Shown in pieces: positions 1 through 8,407 of a DNA stretch of 64,000 bases (position 1 is the stretch's first letter; the number at the start of each line of letters is the position of its first letter). Below the pieces are notes generated by a model. It had not been told where the DNA came from and searched no databases. It saw only the letters and a list, made by a program, of their open reading frames with translations. The position numbers and the translations under genes are program-made. Source of the stretch: Lysobacterales bacterium (GTDB lineage: Bacteria > Pseudomonadota > Gammaproteobacteria > Xanthomonadales > Rhodanobacteraceae); the NCBI GenBank assembly GCA_016707485.1, contig JADJHN010000001.1:372001-436000 (forward strand). The letters run 5' to 3'.

Positions 1-365
1 CGACCAAACAACGAGCGCAGGTTGCCGCTTTTGTCATCGCTGGCGACGATGTGCTCGCCCCACACCGGGACTCCGCGGAAAGTCTGCTGATAGCGGTAAT
101 GCGTGGTGCCGTCGGCATCCTTGACGACAGCAAGGGTGGCCAGAGCGGATTCGGCGTCAAGGCCGAGCATCTCGGCATGCCGTTCGTTGCTCAGCGAGGG
201 GATGGCGGTGCCACTGATGGCGCGGGCATAGGCAGCATTCAGACTCTCGACGCTTTGATCATGCAGGTCACTACGGGTTGCCGCCTGTGCCGAGGCGGCC
301 AGAAACCCCATTGCCACAGGCAATAAAGCAAGATTTATAGCACGACGCAGATTGAATTTGATCAC
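1..365 (-). CDS. Secreted M4 (thermolysin-like) metalloprotease, N-terminal part, cut by window edge
   Basis: The reading frame starts at a GTG (365-363) preceded by GGGA at a suitable distance and runs off the left edge after about 121 codons. Residues 1-30 form a signal peptide: a basic start, a hydrophobic core, then an AlaXAla-type cleavage site (ASAQA). Residues around 85-120 contain YRYQQTFRGVPVWGEHIV, typical of the FTP propeptide domain of vibriolysin/pseudolysin-type zinc proteases. The catalytic HExxH domain would lie outside the window. Expected role: secreted zinc endopeptidase made as an inhibited proprotein. An M36 fungalysin relative is less likely but also carries FTP. The 387 bases upstream hold no other gene, so it probably has its own promoter. 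Confidence 0.72.
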   Translation of the reverse strand, partial: MIKFNLRRAINLALLPVAMGFLAASAQAATRSDLHDQSVESLNAAYARAISGTAIPSLSNERHAEMLGLDAESALATLAVVKDADGTTHYRYQQTFRGVPVWGEHIVASDDKSGNLRSLFG

Positions 366-752
366 GGATTGGTTCCCAAGTTTAGTAATCGTTCGTCACC
401 GAAGTGACCGTGAATACCACACCGATTCCGGGAGGATGGCCCAAACCATCCTGTGGAATCGGCAGCCGATTCCACGTGAGTGCATACCTTTGCGATAAGC
501 CCCGAATTGCGCCGTCGACCCCCCTGGCCCGCAGCGCAGCCACGGAAACTAGCAAGTTGCATCTGAAATGTAATGACGCGATGCAATGCGGTTTTTCAGC
601 GCAGGATGGCAGGAATCCTGATCAGGATCGTCGACGCGAAAACCATTGCGTGGTGGGGACGCGACCGCGGATGGCGAATGCAGGCACGGCCGCACCAGGC
701 GCTACGGAATCAGCGGCAAGGCAGACTCGGCCGAGATCTGCGCGAGCGATGG
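366..752. other. Intergenic region upstream of the M4 protease gene
   Basis: No convincing gene is visible; short frames here lack family features. It holds a GTCAC-CGAA-GTGAC hairpin at 395-408, close to the protease start, and an imperfect palindrome at 424-460 (GATTCC and AGGATGG pairing with CCATCCT and GGAATC). Neither is followed by a T tract, so they look like leader or operator structures rather than terminators. No clear terminator for moeB was seen. Confidence 0.5.
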
Positions 753-1919
753 TCAAGCCCGGGGTTGCGCGGCGCAGAAATCGGCAATGTCGTCGTAGCC
801 GGCAAAGGCGGCATCATCGCCGCAACCCGGGCAGGCCGGATCACGTGCCAGCGACAGCTCGCGAAACGATGCATCCAGGGCATCGAAGCACAGCAGACGG
901 CCGCTCAATGTGCGCCCCTGCCCCAGCACGAGCTTGATCGCCTCGTTTGCCTGCAACATGCCGATGATCCCCGGCAACACGCCGAGCACGCCTGCCTCGC
1001 TGCAATTCGGTGCCTCGGCGGCCGATGGCGGGTGCGGGAACAAGCAGCGATAACACGGCGAGTCGGCGTTCCGTGGATCGAATACGCTGATCTGCCCGGT
1101 GAAGCGGTGCACGGCGCCGTAGACCATGGGCATGCGCAGGCGTCGGCTTGCCGCGTCAAGCAGGTAACGAGTCGGAAAGTTGTCCGCGCCGTCGATGACC
1201 AGATCGTGCCCTTGCAGCAGGGATTCGACGTTGGCGGCAACAATCCGCGTCTCGTGCGTTTCAATGCGGATGGTCGGATTCAACGCACTGAGGCCGATCC
1301 GCGCCGATTCGGTCTTGGCCATGCCGATTCGCGCATCGACATGCACGACCTGGCGCTGCAGGTTCGAGCGCTCGACCGTGTCGTTGTCGATCAAGGTCAA
1401 CGTGCCGATGCCGGCGGCGGCAAGATAGAGCGCAACGGGCGAACCCAGGCCACCGGCACCGACCAGTGCGATGCGTGCCCGCGCCAATCGTGCCTGGCCG
1501 GCGACACCGACTTCCGGCAGGAGCAGGTGGCGGGAATATCGATCCGCCGCATCGGCATCCAGGGATCCCGCAGCGACCGGCAGGCCTTGTGCTTGCCAGT
1601 GCTGGAAACCGCCGCGAATCGAAACCACATTTGCCAGGCCAAGGTCGATCAGTTGCTCCCTGGCGCGCAGGGAGCGCTGGCCGCTGGCACAAATCAACAT
1701 GACTTCGCGCGATCGATCCGCAGCCAGCAGCTCGACCAGCTCGGCGATCCGCGCGCACGGCAAGCCGATTGCGCGATCCGGCATGCCGCCCGCGCGCTCG
1801 TCGTCCTCACGCACATCGACCAGCAGGGCCCGCGCCCGCAGCCGCGACCAGGCCTGCACAGGCTCGATCTCGATTTCGCCGGCACCCTCTGCCATGGCCT
1901 CGTTCTTGCTCATTGCCAC
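753..1919 (-). CDS. moeB: Rhodanese-MoeB/ThiF fusion, sulfur-carrier adenylyltransferase
   Basis: An E1-like enzyme that adenylates the C-terminal glycine of a sulfur-carrier protein such as MoaD in molybdopterin synthesis. An N-terminal rhodanese domain (about residues 18-115) carries the loop CASGQRS with Cys77. The C-terminal ThiF/MoeB domain (about 125-388) has the nucleotide-binding GAGGLGS (154-160) and two zinc pairs, CYRC (289/292) and CPGC (363/366). Most MoeA-linked MoeB proteins lack the rhodanese part or carry it at the C-terminus; here it comes first, so it may both activate and sulfurate. The frame opens with GTG directly after the moeA stop; an ATG six bases further in (1913) is an equally good start. 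Third gene of mobA-moeA-moeB. ThiF or MoaD-related roles cannot be excluded. Confidence 0.88.
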   Translation of the reverse strand: MAMSKNEAMAEGAGEIEIEPVQAWSRLRARALLVDVREDDERAGGMPDRAIGLPCARIAELVELLAADRSREVMLICASGQRSLRAREQLIDLGLANVVSIRGGFQHWQAQGLPVAAGSLDADAADRYSRHLLLPEVGVAGQARLARARIALVGAGGLGSPVALYLAAAGIGTLTLIDNDTVERSNLQRQVVHVDARIGMAKTESARIGLSALNPTIRIETHETRIVAANVESLLQGHDLVIDGADNFPTRYLLDAASRRLRMPMVYGAVHRFTGQISVFDPRNADSPCYRCLFPHPPSAAEAPNCSEAGVLGVLPGIIGMLQANEAIKLVLGQGRTLSGRLLCFDALDASFRELSLARDPACPGCGDDAAFAGYDDIADFCAAQPRA

Positions 1920-3179
1920 TCAGGATACGCCAGGCAGCAGCAGGATCTGCACCGGTTCGCCTGCCTCGATGCGCCGACAATCCTCGGCGACAACGATCAA
2001 CGCGTTGGCGTCGATCATTCCGCGCAGCATGGCCGAGCCCTGACCCTGCATGGGTGTGACCCAGAGCGTGCCATCCTCGCCCGCCGTGCACGCCGCACGC
2101 AGGAACTCGGTTCGATCGTGGCGCTTGTCGATGGCTGTGGTCAGGCGTGCATGGCGCTGTGGTGGATCGATCTCCTCGGCTGCTTGCAGCGTTGCCAGCG
2201 CCGGGCGCACCAGGCACAGGAAGGTGGCTATCGTCGACACCGGATTGCCGGGCAGGCAAAACACCATGGCTTTGCCGATTTCGCCAAACAGGATCGGCAT
2301 GCCGGGACGCATGCGGACTTTCCAGAAATGAATCCGGCCAAGCTCGGCAATCAACCCGGGCAAGTGATCGGCCTCGCCGGCCGAGACACCGCCGGAGGTG
2401 ATGATCACATCGAACTCGGCGGCCGCCGCCAGCAATGCCGAACGAATCAGAGCACGATCATCCGGCAGATGTCGGAATGGCAGGTTGGCACCTGCACCGC
2501 TGCCGACAGCGGGCACACAACCGTCGGCGTCGAGCATGGCGGCAATGCTGAATCCATTGCTGTTGTGGATTTGCGCCGGACCACAAGGCGCGCCGGGAAG
2601 GACCAGTTCGTCACCCGTGGTAAGGATGCCGACTCTTGGCCTGGCGAACACGGCGACCTGCGCCAGGCCCATTGCCGCCAGCGCGCCGATGCGGGTCGCC
2701 CGGATTCGCTGTCCGCGGCGCATGACGCACTCGCCGGCGCGAAAGTCCTCGCCAGCCGGGCGCACGTGCGCGCCACGGCGTTCGCCCGCGCGCACGATGA
2801 TCGAACCCGCTTCCTCGACGACGTGCTCCCTGATCACGACGGTATCCGCACCCGCCGGCATGGGTGCTCCGGTGGTGATGCGCACGCACTCGCCAACACC
2901 AGGCGACAGTCCACCCGCATTGCCGGCAAGGCGGGTGCCGATGATGCGAAAACGCCGCTCGTCGGCAGCCGGCAAAGCCACGCCATGCAGGGCGAAGCCA
3001 TCCATTGCGGAGTTCGCGAAGGGCGGCAAGTCAGCGGCCGCGATCACGTCGTCGCAGAGAATTCGCCCCACCGCGGCGTACAACGGCACAACTTCGCGGG
3101 CCGGTTTGCGTTGTGCACAGAAATCAACGACATGCGTACGCGCCGCCGCGACTGAAAGCATGGTGGGAAAATCACTCAT
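1920..3179 (-). CDS. moeA: Molybdopterin molybdenumtransferase MoeA
   Basis: Inserts molybdate into adenylylated molybdopterin, the last general step of Mo-cofactor synthesis, in the cytoplasm. The 419-residue length is normal for the family. Visible motifs include MPAGADTVV (about residue 111), GILTTGDELV (about 184) and ITSGGVSAGEAD (about 259), followed by a PGNPVSTIATF segment and the small C-terminal beta domain. The ATG overlaps the end of mobA by eight bases, and the stop codon directly precedes the moeB start, so translation is probably coupled. The fused MogA-type domain of some MoeA relatives is absent. Confidence 0.93.
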   Translation of the reverse strand: MSDFPTMLSVAAARTHVVDFCAQRKPAREVVPLYAAVGRILCDDVIAAADLPPFANSAMDGFALHGVALPAADERRFRIIGTRLAGNAGGLSPGVGECVRITTGAPMPAGADTVVIREHVVEEAGSIIVRAGERRGAHVRPAGEDFRAGECVMRRGQRIRATRIGALAAMGLAQVAVFARPRVGILTTGDELVLPGAPCGPAQIHNSNGFSIAAMLDADGCVPAVGSGAGANLPFRHLPDDRALIRSALLAAAAEFDVIITSGGVSAGEADHLPGLIAELGRIHFWKVRMRPGMPILFGEIGKAMVFCLPGNPVSTIATFLCLVRPALATLQAAEEIDPPQRHARLTTAIDKRHDRTEFLRAACTAGEDGTLWVTPMQGQGSAMLRGMIDANALIVVAEDCRRIEAGEPVQILLLPGVS

Positions 3180-3789
3180 CTCGCTGCATCCGCTCGCTCA
3201 TCAGGGCAAACTCCTCGGGCGTATTCAGGTTCACCCAGGCGTTTTCCGGCAATCCGGAAAGATCCACTTCACGAGTGTCGAGTGAATCCTGCCAGCGCGT
3301 CACGCCGGCTCCGCTCGCCAGCGCCGCCGCGGCGGCCGGTGCCAGCCCCGCGCGATACAGGGCAAACATTGGCTGCCGGCGATGGCCATCATGGGCGACA
3401 AGGACATCGACCGGGCGGCCCAGTGCGGCCTGGCGGAGCGCGGCGAGGATCTCAGGTCGCGGCCTGGCGCAATCAACCGGCAACGAATACAGCCACGCCG
3501 TGCTGCAGACAGCGAGCGCCGCAGCAATGCCAGCGAGCGGGCCGGCGAATGCACCTGAATCGTGATCGGCGATGGTCGGCGCGAAGCGCGCGTACTCATC
3601 CAGGTTGCGGTTGGCAACGATGAAGTGCGGTTGCCCGGCTGCAAGGTCCAGCGCTTCGAGCGTCCAGGCAATCAACGGGCGTTCCTGCAGGCAGACCAGA
3701 CCCTTGTCGCGACCGCCAAGCCGCTTTGCCGCGCCGCCGGCGAGTATGGCAATGGTGATGTCTTCGGCGGCTGCGGCTGCGCTCGTCAT
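3172..3789 (-). CDS. mobA: Molybdenum cofactor guanylyltransferase MobA
   Basis: Transfers GMP from GTP to Mo-molybdopterin to form the guanine dinucleotide cofactor used by DMSO-reductase-family enzymes. The N-terminal nucleotide-binding signature LAGGAAKRLGGRDKGL (about residues 15-30) is diagnostic, and the 205-residue length fits. It leads a mobA-moeA-moeB unit with an eight-base overlap into moeA. Thirty-two bases separate it from der upstream, so it may share der's transcript. MobA implies a bis-MGD enzyme elsewhere in the genome; none is in this window. Confidence 0.9.
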   Translation of the reverse strand: MTSAAAAAEDITIAILAGGAAKRLGGRDKGLVCLQERPLIAWTLEALDLAAGQPHFIVANRNLDEYARFAPTIADHDSGAFAGPLAGIAAALAVCSTAWLYSLPVDCARPRPEILAALRQAALGRPVDVLVAHDGHRRQPMFALYRAGLAPAAAAALASGAGVTRWQDSLDTREVDLSGLPENAWVNLNTPEEFALMSERMQRDE

Positions 3790-3821
3790 TGCCGCATGAT
3801 GCCGGCTGTCCGCCGTGCTGG

Positions 3822-5216
3822 CTAGCCGCGCTTGGCGTTGCGGATCATGCGTTGACGACGCTTCTGCTGGCCCTCGGTGAGGACGTTCTTCTTGCCCGCA
3901 TACGGATTCTCGCCTTCACGGAAATCAATGCGGATGGGCGTCCCTTCCAGCTTGTAGCGCTTGCGGAAGAAGTTCTCGAGATAGCGCCGGTAGGACTCCG
4001 CCAGGTGCTTCGTGCGCGAACCGTGGATGACCACGGTTGGCGGATTGGAGCCGCCCGGGTGGGCATAGCGCAGTTTCGGTGCATGTCCGCGCACCAGCGG
4101 CGGCTGGTAAGCCGCATAAGCCGCCTCCAGCGCGCGGGTCAGATCGGCAGCCGTCAGCTTCTTGTTGGCCGCCGCGTGCACGCGGTTGACCCGCTTCATC
4201 AGTTCGCCAATGCCGCTGCCGTGCAAGGCGGAAATCGTCACGCGCGGCGCCCACTCGACGAAGACGAGCTTGCGCGCCAGCGAACTCTCGCATTGATCGC
4301 GATCGTACTTCTTCAGTCCATCCCACTTGTTGACCGCGATCACCAGGGCGCGTCCGGCATCCAGCGCATGGCCGATCAAGCCGGCATCCTGGTCGGTGAC
4401 GCCCTCGTTGGCATCGAGCAAAATGACCACGACATTCGCCGCATCGATGGATTGCAGGGTCTTGATGACGCTGAATTTTTCGACCGCGTCCTCAATGCGC
4501 CCGCGACGCCTGACGCCGGCAGTATCGATCAACGTGTATTTCCGGCCATCGCGCTCGAGCGGAATGCGGATCGAGTCGCGCGTGGTTCCGGCAACATCCG
4601 AAACAATCACGCGATCCTCGCCAAGCAGCCGATTTACCAGGGTCGACTTGCCGACATTCGGGCGACCGACAATGGCGACGCGCACGCCGCCTTCGTCCTC
4701 GCCACTGATCTCCTCGGCTTGGCCTTCCGGCAGCAACTCGTCGACGGCTTCGAGCAGATCACGCGTGCCGTGGTTGTTCGAGGCCGAGAGTGGCAGCGGC
4801 TTGGCCACGCCAAGGCGGGCGAAATCCGCCAGCGCGATGGTTTCATCGAGGCCGTCAATCTTGTTGACCACCAGCAGCAGGGGTTTGGAAGTCCGCCGCA
4901 GGCGCTCAAGAATGGCCTGGTCGGTGGGCAGCAGGCCGTCACGGGCATCGACCACGAGGATGACCAGGTCCGCTTCGGCGATGGCCAGTTCCACCTGGCG
5001 CGCAGTCAGTCCGGCCAGCCCCTCCTCGGTATCGGCAAGCCCGCCGGTATCGACCACCACGAACGGGCGCTCGCCCAAGCGGCAGATTCCATAGTGGCGA
5101 TCACGCGTGACCCCGGGCATGTCGGCGACCAGGGCATCGCGCGAACGCGTCAGGACATTGAACAAGGTGGATTTGCCGACGTTGGGGCGACCAACCAGGG
5201 CGACGACGGGAAGCAT
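3822..5216 (-). CDS. der: Ribosome assembly GTPase Der (EngA)
   Basis: Essential double GTPase that acts in 50S subunit maturation. Two tandem G domains are visible: GRPNVGKS at residues 9-16 with DMPGVTRDRHYG in switch I, and a second GRPNVGKS near 184 with DVAGTTRDS. NKxD motifs (VNKIDG, VNKWDG) follow each, then the C-terminal KH-like domain, ending in a basic tail (RRQRMIRNAKRG). The length of 464 aa is typical. It lies downstream of bamB, the order found in E. coli and relatives, with a 109-base gap that holds a REP-like element. Confidence 0.96.
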   Translation of the reverse strand: MLPVVALVGRPNVGKSTLFNVLTRSRDALVADMPGVTRDRHYGICRLGERPFVVVDTGGLADTEEGLAGLTARQVELAIAEADLVILVVDARDGLLPTDQAILERLRRTSKPLLLVVNKIDGLDETIALADFARLGVAKPLPLSASNNHGTRDLLEAVDELLPEGQAEEISGEDEGGVRVAIVGRPNVGKSTLVNRLLGEDRVIVSDVAGTTRDSIRIPLERDGRKYTLIDTAGVRRRGRIEDAVEKFSVIKTLQSIDAANVVVILLDANEGVTDQDAGLIGHALDAGRALVIAVNKWDGLKKYDRDQCESSLARKLVFVEWAPRVTISALHGSGIGELMKRVNRVHAAANKKLTAADLTRALEAAYAAYQPPLVRGHAPKLRYAHPGGSNPPTVVIHGSRTKHLAESYRRYLENFFRKRYKLEGTPIRIDFREGENPYAGKKNVLTEGQQKRRQRMIRNAKRG

Positions 5217-5280
5217 CGCGGGCGCTCCATATCAGGTTGCAGCGGCACAGGATAAGGCCGCATGCCGAAAAGACCAGTCA

Positions 5281-5331
5281 CCGGCTGCAGCCGCGCGCGA
5301 GCGCGGATGGAGCCGGGACGCATTCCTACAT
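5281..5331 (-). repeat. REP-like element headed by TGTAGGA, supplying the bamB stop codon
   Basis: On the minus strand this starts with TGTAGGA (5330-5324) and runs into GC-rich palindromic sequence including CGGCTGCAGCCG. The same head occurs at 38708 and 48697, and in variant form (TGCAGGA) near 25583. The TAG of TGTAGGA is the stop codon of bamB, so the last codons of bamB abut or overlap the repeat. Confidence 0.55.
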
Positions 5332-6492
5332 CGGGGTACGGAACGCGGCAAGATTGCCGCCCGCATTCTCGACAAAGACCACATCGCCACTGACCACCGG
5401 CGCACTCTCGATCGCGTTCTTGCCGACCCGCTGGCGTGCGGCAAACGAACCATCGGCGAGATTCAGCCAGTGCACGTAGCCCTCAAGGTCGCCGACCACT
5501 GCAAAGTTGCCGACTACGGCAGGCGCGCTCAGCCAGCGATGCAGCAATCCATCCTGCTTCCAGAGGTTTGCTCCGCTCTGGCGGTCGAACGCCCAGACGT
5601 TGCCTTCGGCATCGCTGACCACCACCGTCGAACCGCCGACGGCGAGTCCCGCAAAACTCGACATGTCACGCGTCCACAGCGAACGCCCGGATTCGGCATG
5701 AAACGCGGCAACCTGGCCGTTGTAGCTGGAAGCGAAAAGCTCGCCGTTGTCGAGCACCAGTTGGCCATCGGCATCCGCCAGGCGTTCGACTTCGGTACGA
5801 CCTTCGCCGGCCGCCAGGACCTGCACCCAGGCCGGAGCACCATCGACATCGCGCACCGCCACCAGGCGGCCGGTGTCGAACCCGTCAATGACAAAACCGT
5901 TGCCGATCAGCGGCGACGAATTCCCGCGCAGGCTGAGTACCGGCACCGTCTGCTCATAGACCCAGCGCCGCGAACCGTTGGCCGGATCAAGCCCGTAGAG
6001 GCGTCCGTCCTGGGTGCGCACCGCAATCACGTTGGCGGAAATCGCCGGAGCCGTGATGATTTCCGAACTGAGCTGGACCTGCCAGAGCTCGCTGCCATCC
6101 TGCGCCGAATATGCCCGCACCTGGCCGTTCAGGGCACCGACGACAACCATGTCAGCGCTGGCCGCCGGTCCGCCCGACCAGGAAATCTTCTTCACCTCGG
6201 TCGACCAGAGACGACGCCCGTTGGCGGCATCCAGGGCCTGCACATCGCCATTGACACTGGCAACGTAGACGCGATCGCCGACAACCGCCGGGTTCATCCG
6301 CGCACCGGATCTGCCGGTGCCATCGCCTGCCGAGCCCGACCACAGTTTCTCGATGCTCACGGTCGGGGCAAACTCGACCAGCGGCTTCGGCGGTTCGACG
6401 TTGTCCTTCTTGCCGAGGCTCTTCAACCAGTTGCACCCGCCCAGGGTCGAGGCCAGCGCGACGAGGACGAGGACGACGATTGCGCGCCTCAT
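5326..6492 (-). CDS. bamB: Outer-membrane assembly lipoprotein BamB
   Basis: Periplasmic-facing lipoprotein of the BAM complex that helps fold outer-membrane beta-barrel proteins. A lipoprotein signal ends with LGGC, giving lipidated Cys20. The rest is a PQQ-like eight-bladed propeller, with repeated blades such as GDRVYVASVNGDVQALDA, GALNGQVRAYSAQDG and GDLEGYVHWLNLADG. The 388-residue length is normal. Its ATG overlaps the stop of the preceding TPR gene by four bases (ATGA). The final residues RTPM end at a TAG belonging to a REP-like element, so the exact C-terminus may differ from relatives. Confidence 0.94.
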   Translation of the reverse strand: MRRAIVVLVLVALASTLGGCNWLKSLGKKDNVEPPKPLVEFAPTVSIEKLWSGSAGDGTGRSGARMNPAVVGDRVYVASVNGDVQALDAANGRRLWSTEVKKISWSGGPAASADMVVVGALNGQVRAYSAQDGSELWQVQLSSEIITAPAISANVIAVRTQDGRLYGLDPANGSRRWVYEQTVPVLSLRGNSSPLIGNGFVIDGFDTGRLVAVRDVDGAPAWVQVLAAGEGRTEVERLADADGQLVLDNGELFASSYNGQVAAFHAESGRSLWTRDMSSFAGLAVGGSTVVVSDAEGNVWAFDRQSGANLWKQDGLLHRWLSAPAVVGNFAVVGDLEGYVHWLNLADGSFAARQRVGKNAIESAPVVSGDVVFVENAGGNLAAFRTPM

Positions 6493-7142
6493 GATTTCTT
6501 CGATTCCGCGGCAGTCGACAAGCTGCCTTGTTTCATTTCGATGAAGGCGCGCTCGGGGGCCTGTTCATCCATGTGGGTCAAGGCTTCAGCATAGGCCGAG
6601 CGGGCGTCTTCGATACGTCCGAGCTTGGCCAACGCATCGCCACGCAACTCGCTGGCCTGGGCCGGGAAGGTTGCCTTGGCGACCTGATCGAGCTTGACCA
6701 GCGCGGCTTCGGCCTCGCCCTTGGCCAGACTCAGGCGTGCCTGCCGCAGGGCAATCAGCGATTTCATGGCCTCATCGCCGGCCGATTGGCTGGCCCAGTC
6801 CAGATCCGCACTGGCCGCCGCCAGATCACCCTTTTCCACCTGCACAGCTGCCTGACGCAGGGCGGTCATGGTTGCAAACGCGGTTTTCGGGTATTCCTTG
6901 CGCAGAGTCTCGGCAATCTTTGCCGCATCTTCGTTGCGCTTGGCATCAACCGCTTCGGTGAATGCCGAATACTGCACGGCAGCCTCGGAAAGCGTGCGCA
7001 ATTCGCGCGCCTTCCATTGCTGGTATCCGAATATCAGCAGCAAGCCGACGACGACACCGATGGCGATCGACATCGCGTTGCTTTGCACCCACTTGCGCAC
7101 CAACTCACCTTGTTCGTGCTCGTCAAGAACTTCAAATGCCAT
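6489..7142 (-). CDS. yfgM: YfgM-like membrane-anchored TPR protein
   Basis: An ancillary inner-membrane protein with a periplasmic TPR domain; the E. coli homologue associates with the SecYEG-PpiD translocon. The chosen ATG (7142) gives MAFEVLDEHEQGE, the usual start of the family; the frame is open to a GTG at 7166, but that adds eight unlikely residues. One membrane helix lies at about residues 23-42 (MSIAIGVVVGLLLIFGYQQW). Helical TPR-like repeats follow, with a charged C-terminus. It sits directly before bamB with a four-base overlap, as in the E. coli yfgM-bamB-der order. Confidence 0.85.
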   Translation of the reverse strand: MAFEVLDEHEQGELVRKWVQSNAMSIAIGVVVGLLLIFGYQQWKARELRTLSEAAVQYSAFTEAVDAKRNEDAAKIAETLRKEYPKTAFATMTALRQAAVQVEKGDLAAASADLDWASQSAGDEAMKSLIALRQARLSLAKGEAEAALVKLDQVAKATFPAQASELRGDALAKLGRIEDARSAYAEALTHMDEQAPERAFIEMKQGSLSTAAESKKS

Positions 7143-7262
7143 ACGCATCACCAAATGAGGCGCCACGAGGGATTGCCGATAACCGGCAGGGCGGCGCGAG
7201 GGGCGCTAGGGTAACAGGATTCAAGCCAGCGCCTGTGAAAAAGGCGTAGGTCGACGCCGCAA

Positions 7263-8405
7263 TCAGGAGTCGACGCGGCTCGCCAGCTTGTCGCCGCCGA
7301 ACAATCGCAGGCGGGCGACGTTAGCCCGCTGGAACGGGGCAAGATCGACACGGATGCCATCGGCAACCACTTCGGCACCTTCGGCATTGCCGATGCGCAC
7401 GGTCAGGGCCGTGTCACTCGCGTAATTGCGCTCGACGCCGGCACCAAGCAATCCGTATTCGATCCGGCTGCCATTGGCATCGACAACCTCGACCCAGCTG
7501 GCCAGCTTGAGCTTCAGGCTGAGGCTGTGCCTTCCACTTGTCACCGGCATTGAAGCGGAAGAACTATCGGTCTTCGAAATCTGCTGGCCGGTGCTGAACG
7601 GCGCCATCGAGGCAATGATCGGCGCAGGCGATTCGGCAAGCGGATCCACCTCGGCAATTGCATTCATTACCGGATCCGCGCTTGGCGAAGCGGCAGCGGC
7701 GGGCGTATCCGATGCTGCCGCACCGGACTTGTCTGCATTGGCAGGCTGGGTGGTGGCAATTTCGCTGACTGGCGGCGGCGCATCAAGCAGAACCGTGCGC
7801 GCGAGGTTTTGTTCGAGTCCGCCATGCGTGGCCAGCCACACTGCCGGCCCGACCACGAGGGCGGTCAGGATCAAGTAGGTTGCGCTGACCGAATAGCGAT
7901 CCATCAGGTAGCGCGAGCGCGACACCCTGCCGGTGGAAACCAGGGGTGCCTGCACGCCGCGTTCCGCAATCACCTTCTCGGCGAGAATCTGCGGCATGTC
8001 GAGAAGCCGGGCGTAGCTGGTCAGGTATCCGCGCAGGTACACGGCATGCGCGATCCCGCTGAAATCGTCTTCCTCGATACGCTTGATCAGGCGCGCCTGC
8101 AGTTTCAGTCGCGAGCCGACATCCTCGCACGTCCAGCCGCGCTGCTCGCGCGCGAACCGGAGTTTCTGACCAATCGTCGCATCCGTGAGTGCTGGCGCGC
8201 CTGCTGCGGTCAGATCGATTGCAGTCGCGGGATCGGATTTCTGCGGAAGTTCCGCAGAACACTCCTGCAGATCCTGCTTGGCGGCGGCACCTTCATTGCT
8301 CACTGACTGGGTCTCCGGGATCGACAACAAATCAAGCTGACCGGTGTCAGCTTCGTTAATACCCATGTCCCTGTGGGTGCGTTTCCTGTTCTTGCGCCGC
8401 GCCAT
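7263..8405 (-). CDS. rodZ: RodZ-like cell-shape protein (HTH, one TM, DUF4115)
   Basis: Bitopic protein that links MreB filaments to the envelope and sets rod shape. After a basic, low-complexity N-terminal stretch, an XRE-type helix-turn-helix occupies about residues 75-140 (IGQKLRFAREQRGWTCEDVG). It is followed by a basic juxtamembrane patch and one membrane helix at about 175-195. An Ala/Ser/Pro-rich linker and a C-terminal DUF4115 beta domain (SWVEVVDANGSRIEYGLL) complete it. ATG 8405 was chosen; an upstream in-frame TTG (8411) overlapping the pilW stop is possible. The roughly 75-residue extension before the HTH is longer than in E. coli RodZ. Confidence 0.87.
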   Translation of the reverse strand: MARRKNRKRTHRDMGINEADTGQLDLLSIPETQSVSNEGAAAKQDLQECSAELPQKSDPATAIDLTAAGAPALTDATIGQKLRFAREQRGWTCEDVGSRLKLQARLIKRIEEDDFSGIAHAVYLRGYLTSYARLLDMPQILAEKVIAERGVQAPLVSTGRVSRSRYLMDRYSVSATYLILTALVVGPAVWLATHGGLEQNLARTVLLDAPPPVSEIATTQPANADKSGAAASDTPAAAASPSADPVMNAIAEVDPLAESPAPIIASMAPFSTGQQISKTDSSSASMPVTSGRHSLSLKLKLASWVEVVDANGSRIEYGLLGAGVERNYASDTALTVRIGNAEGAEVVADGIRVDLAPFQRANVARLRLFGGDKLASRVDS

Positions 8406-8407
8406 GG

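Noticed and set aside
573..3155. An 860-codon open frame on the plus strand opposite moeB and moeA
   Set aside because: It is antisense to two clear Mo-cofactor genes, has no motif and an Arg/Gln/His-rich composition. Long antisense frames are expected in GC-rich coding DNA.
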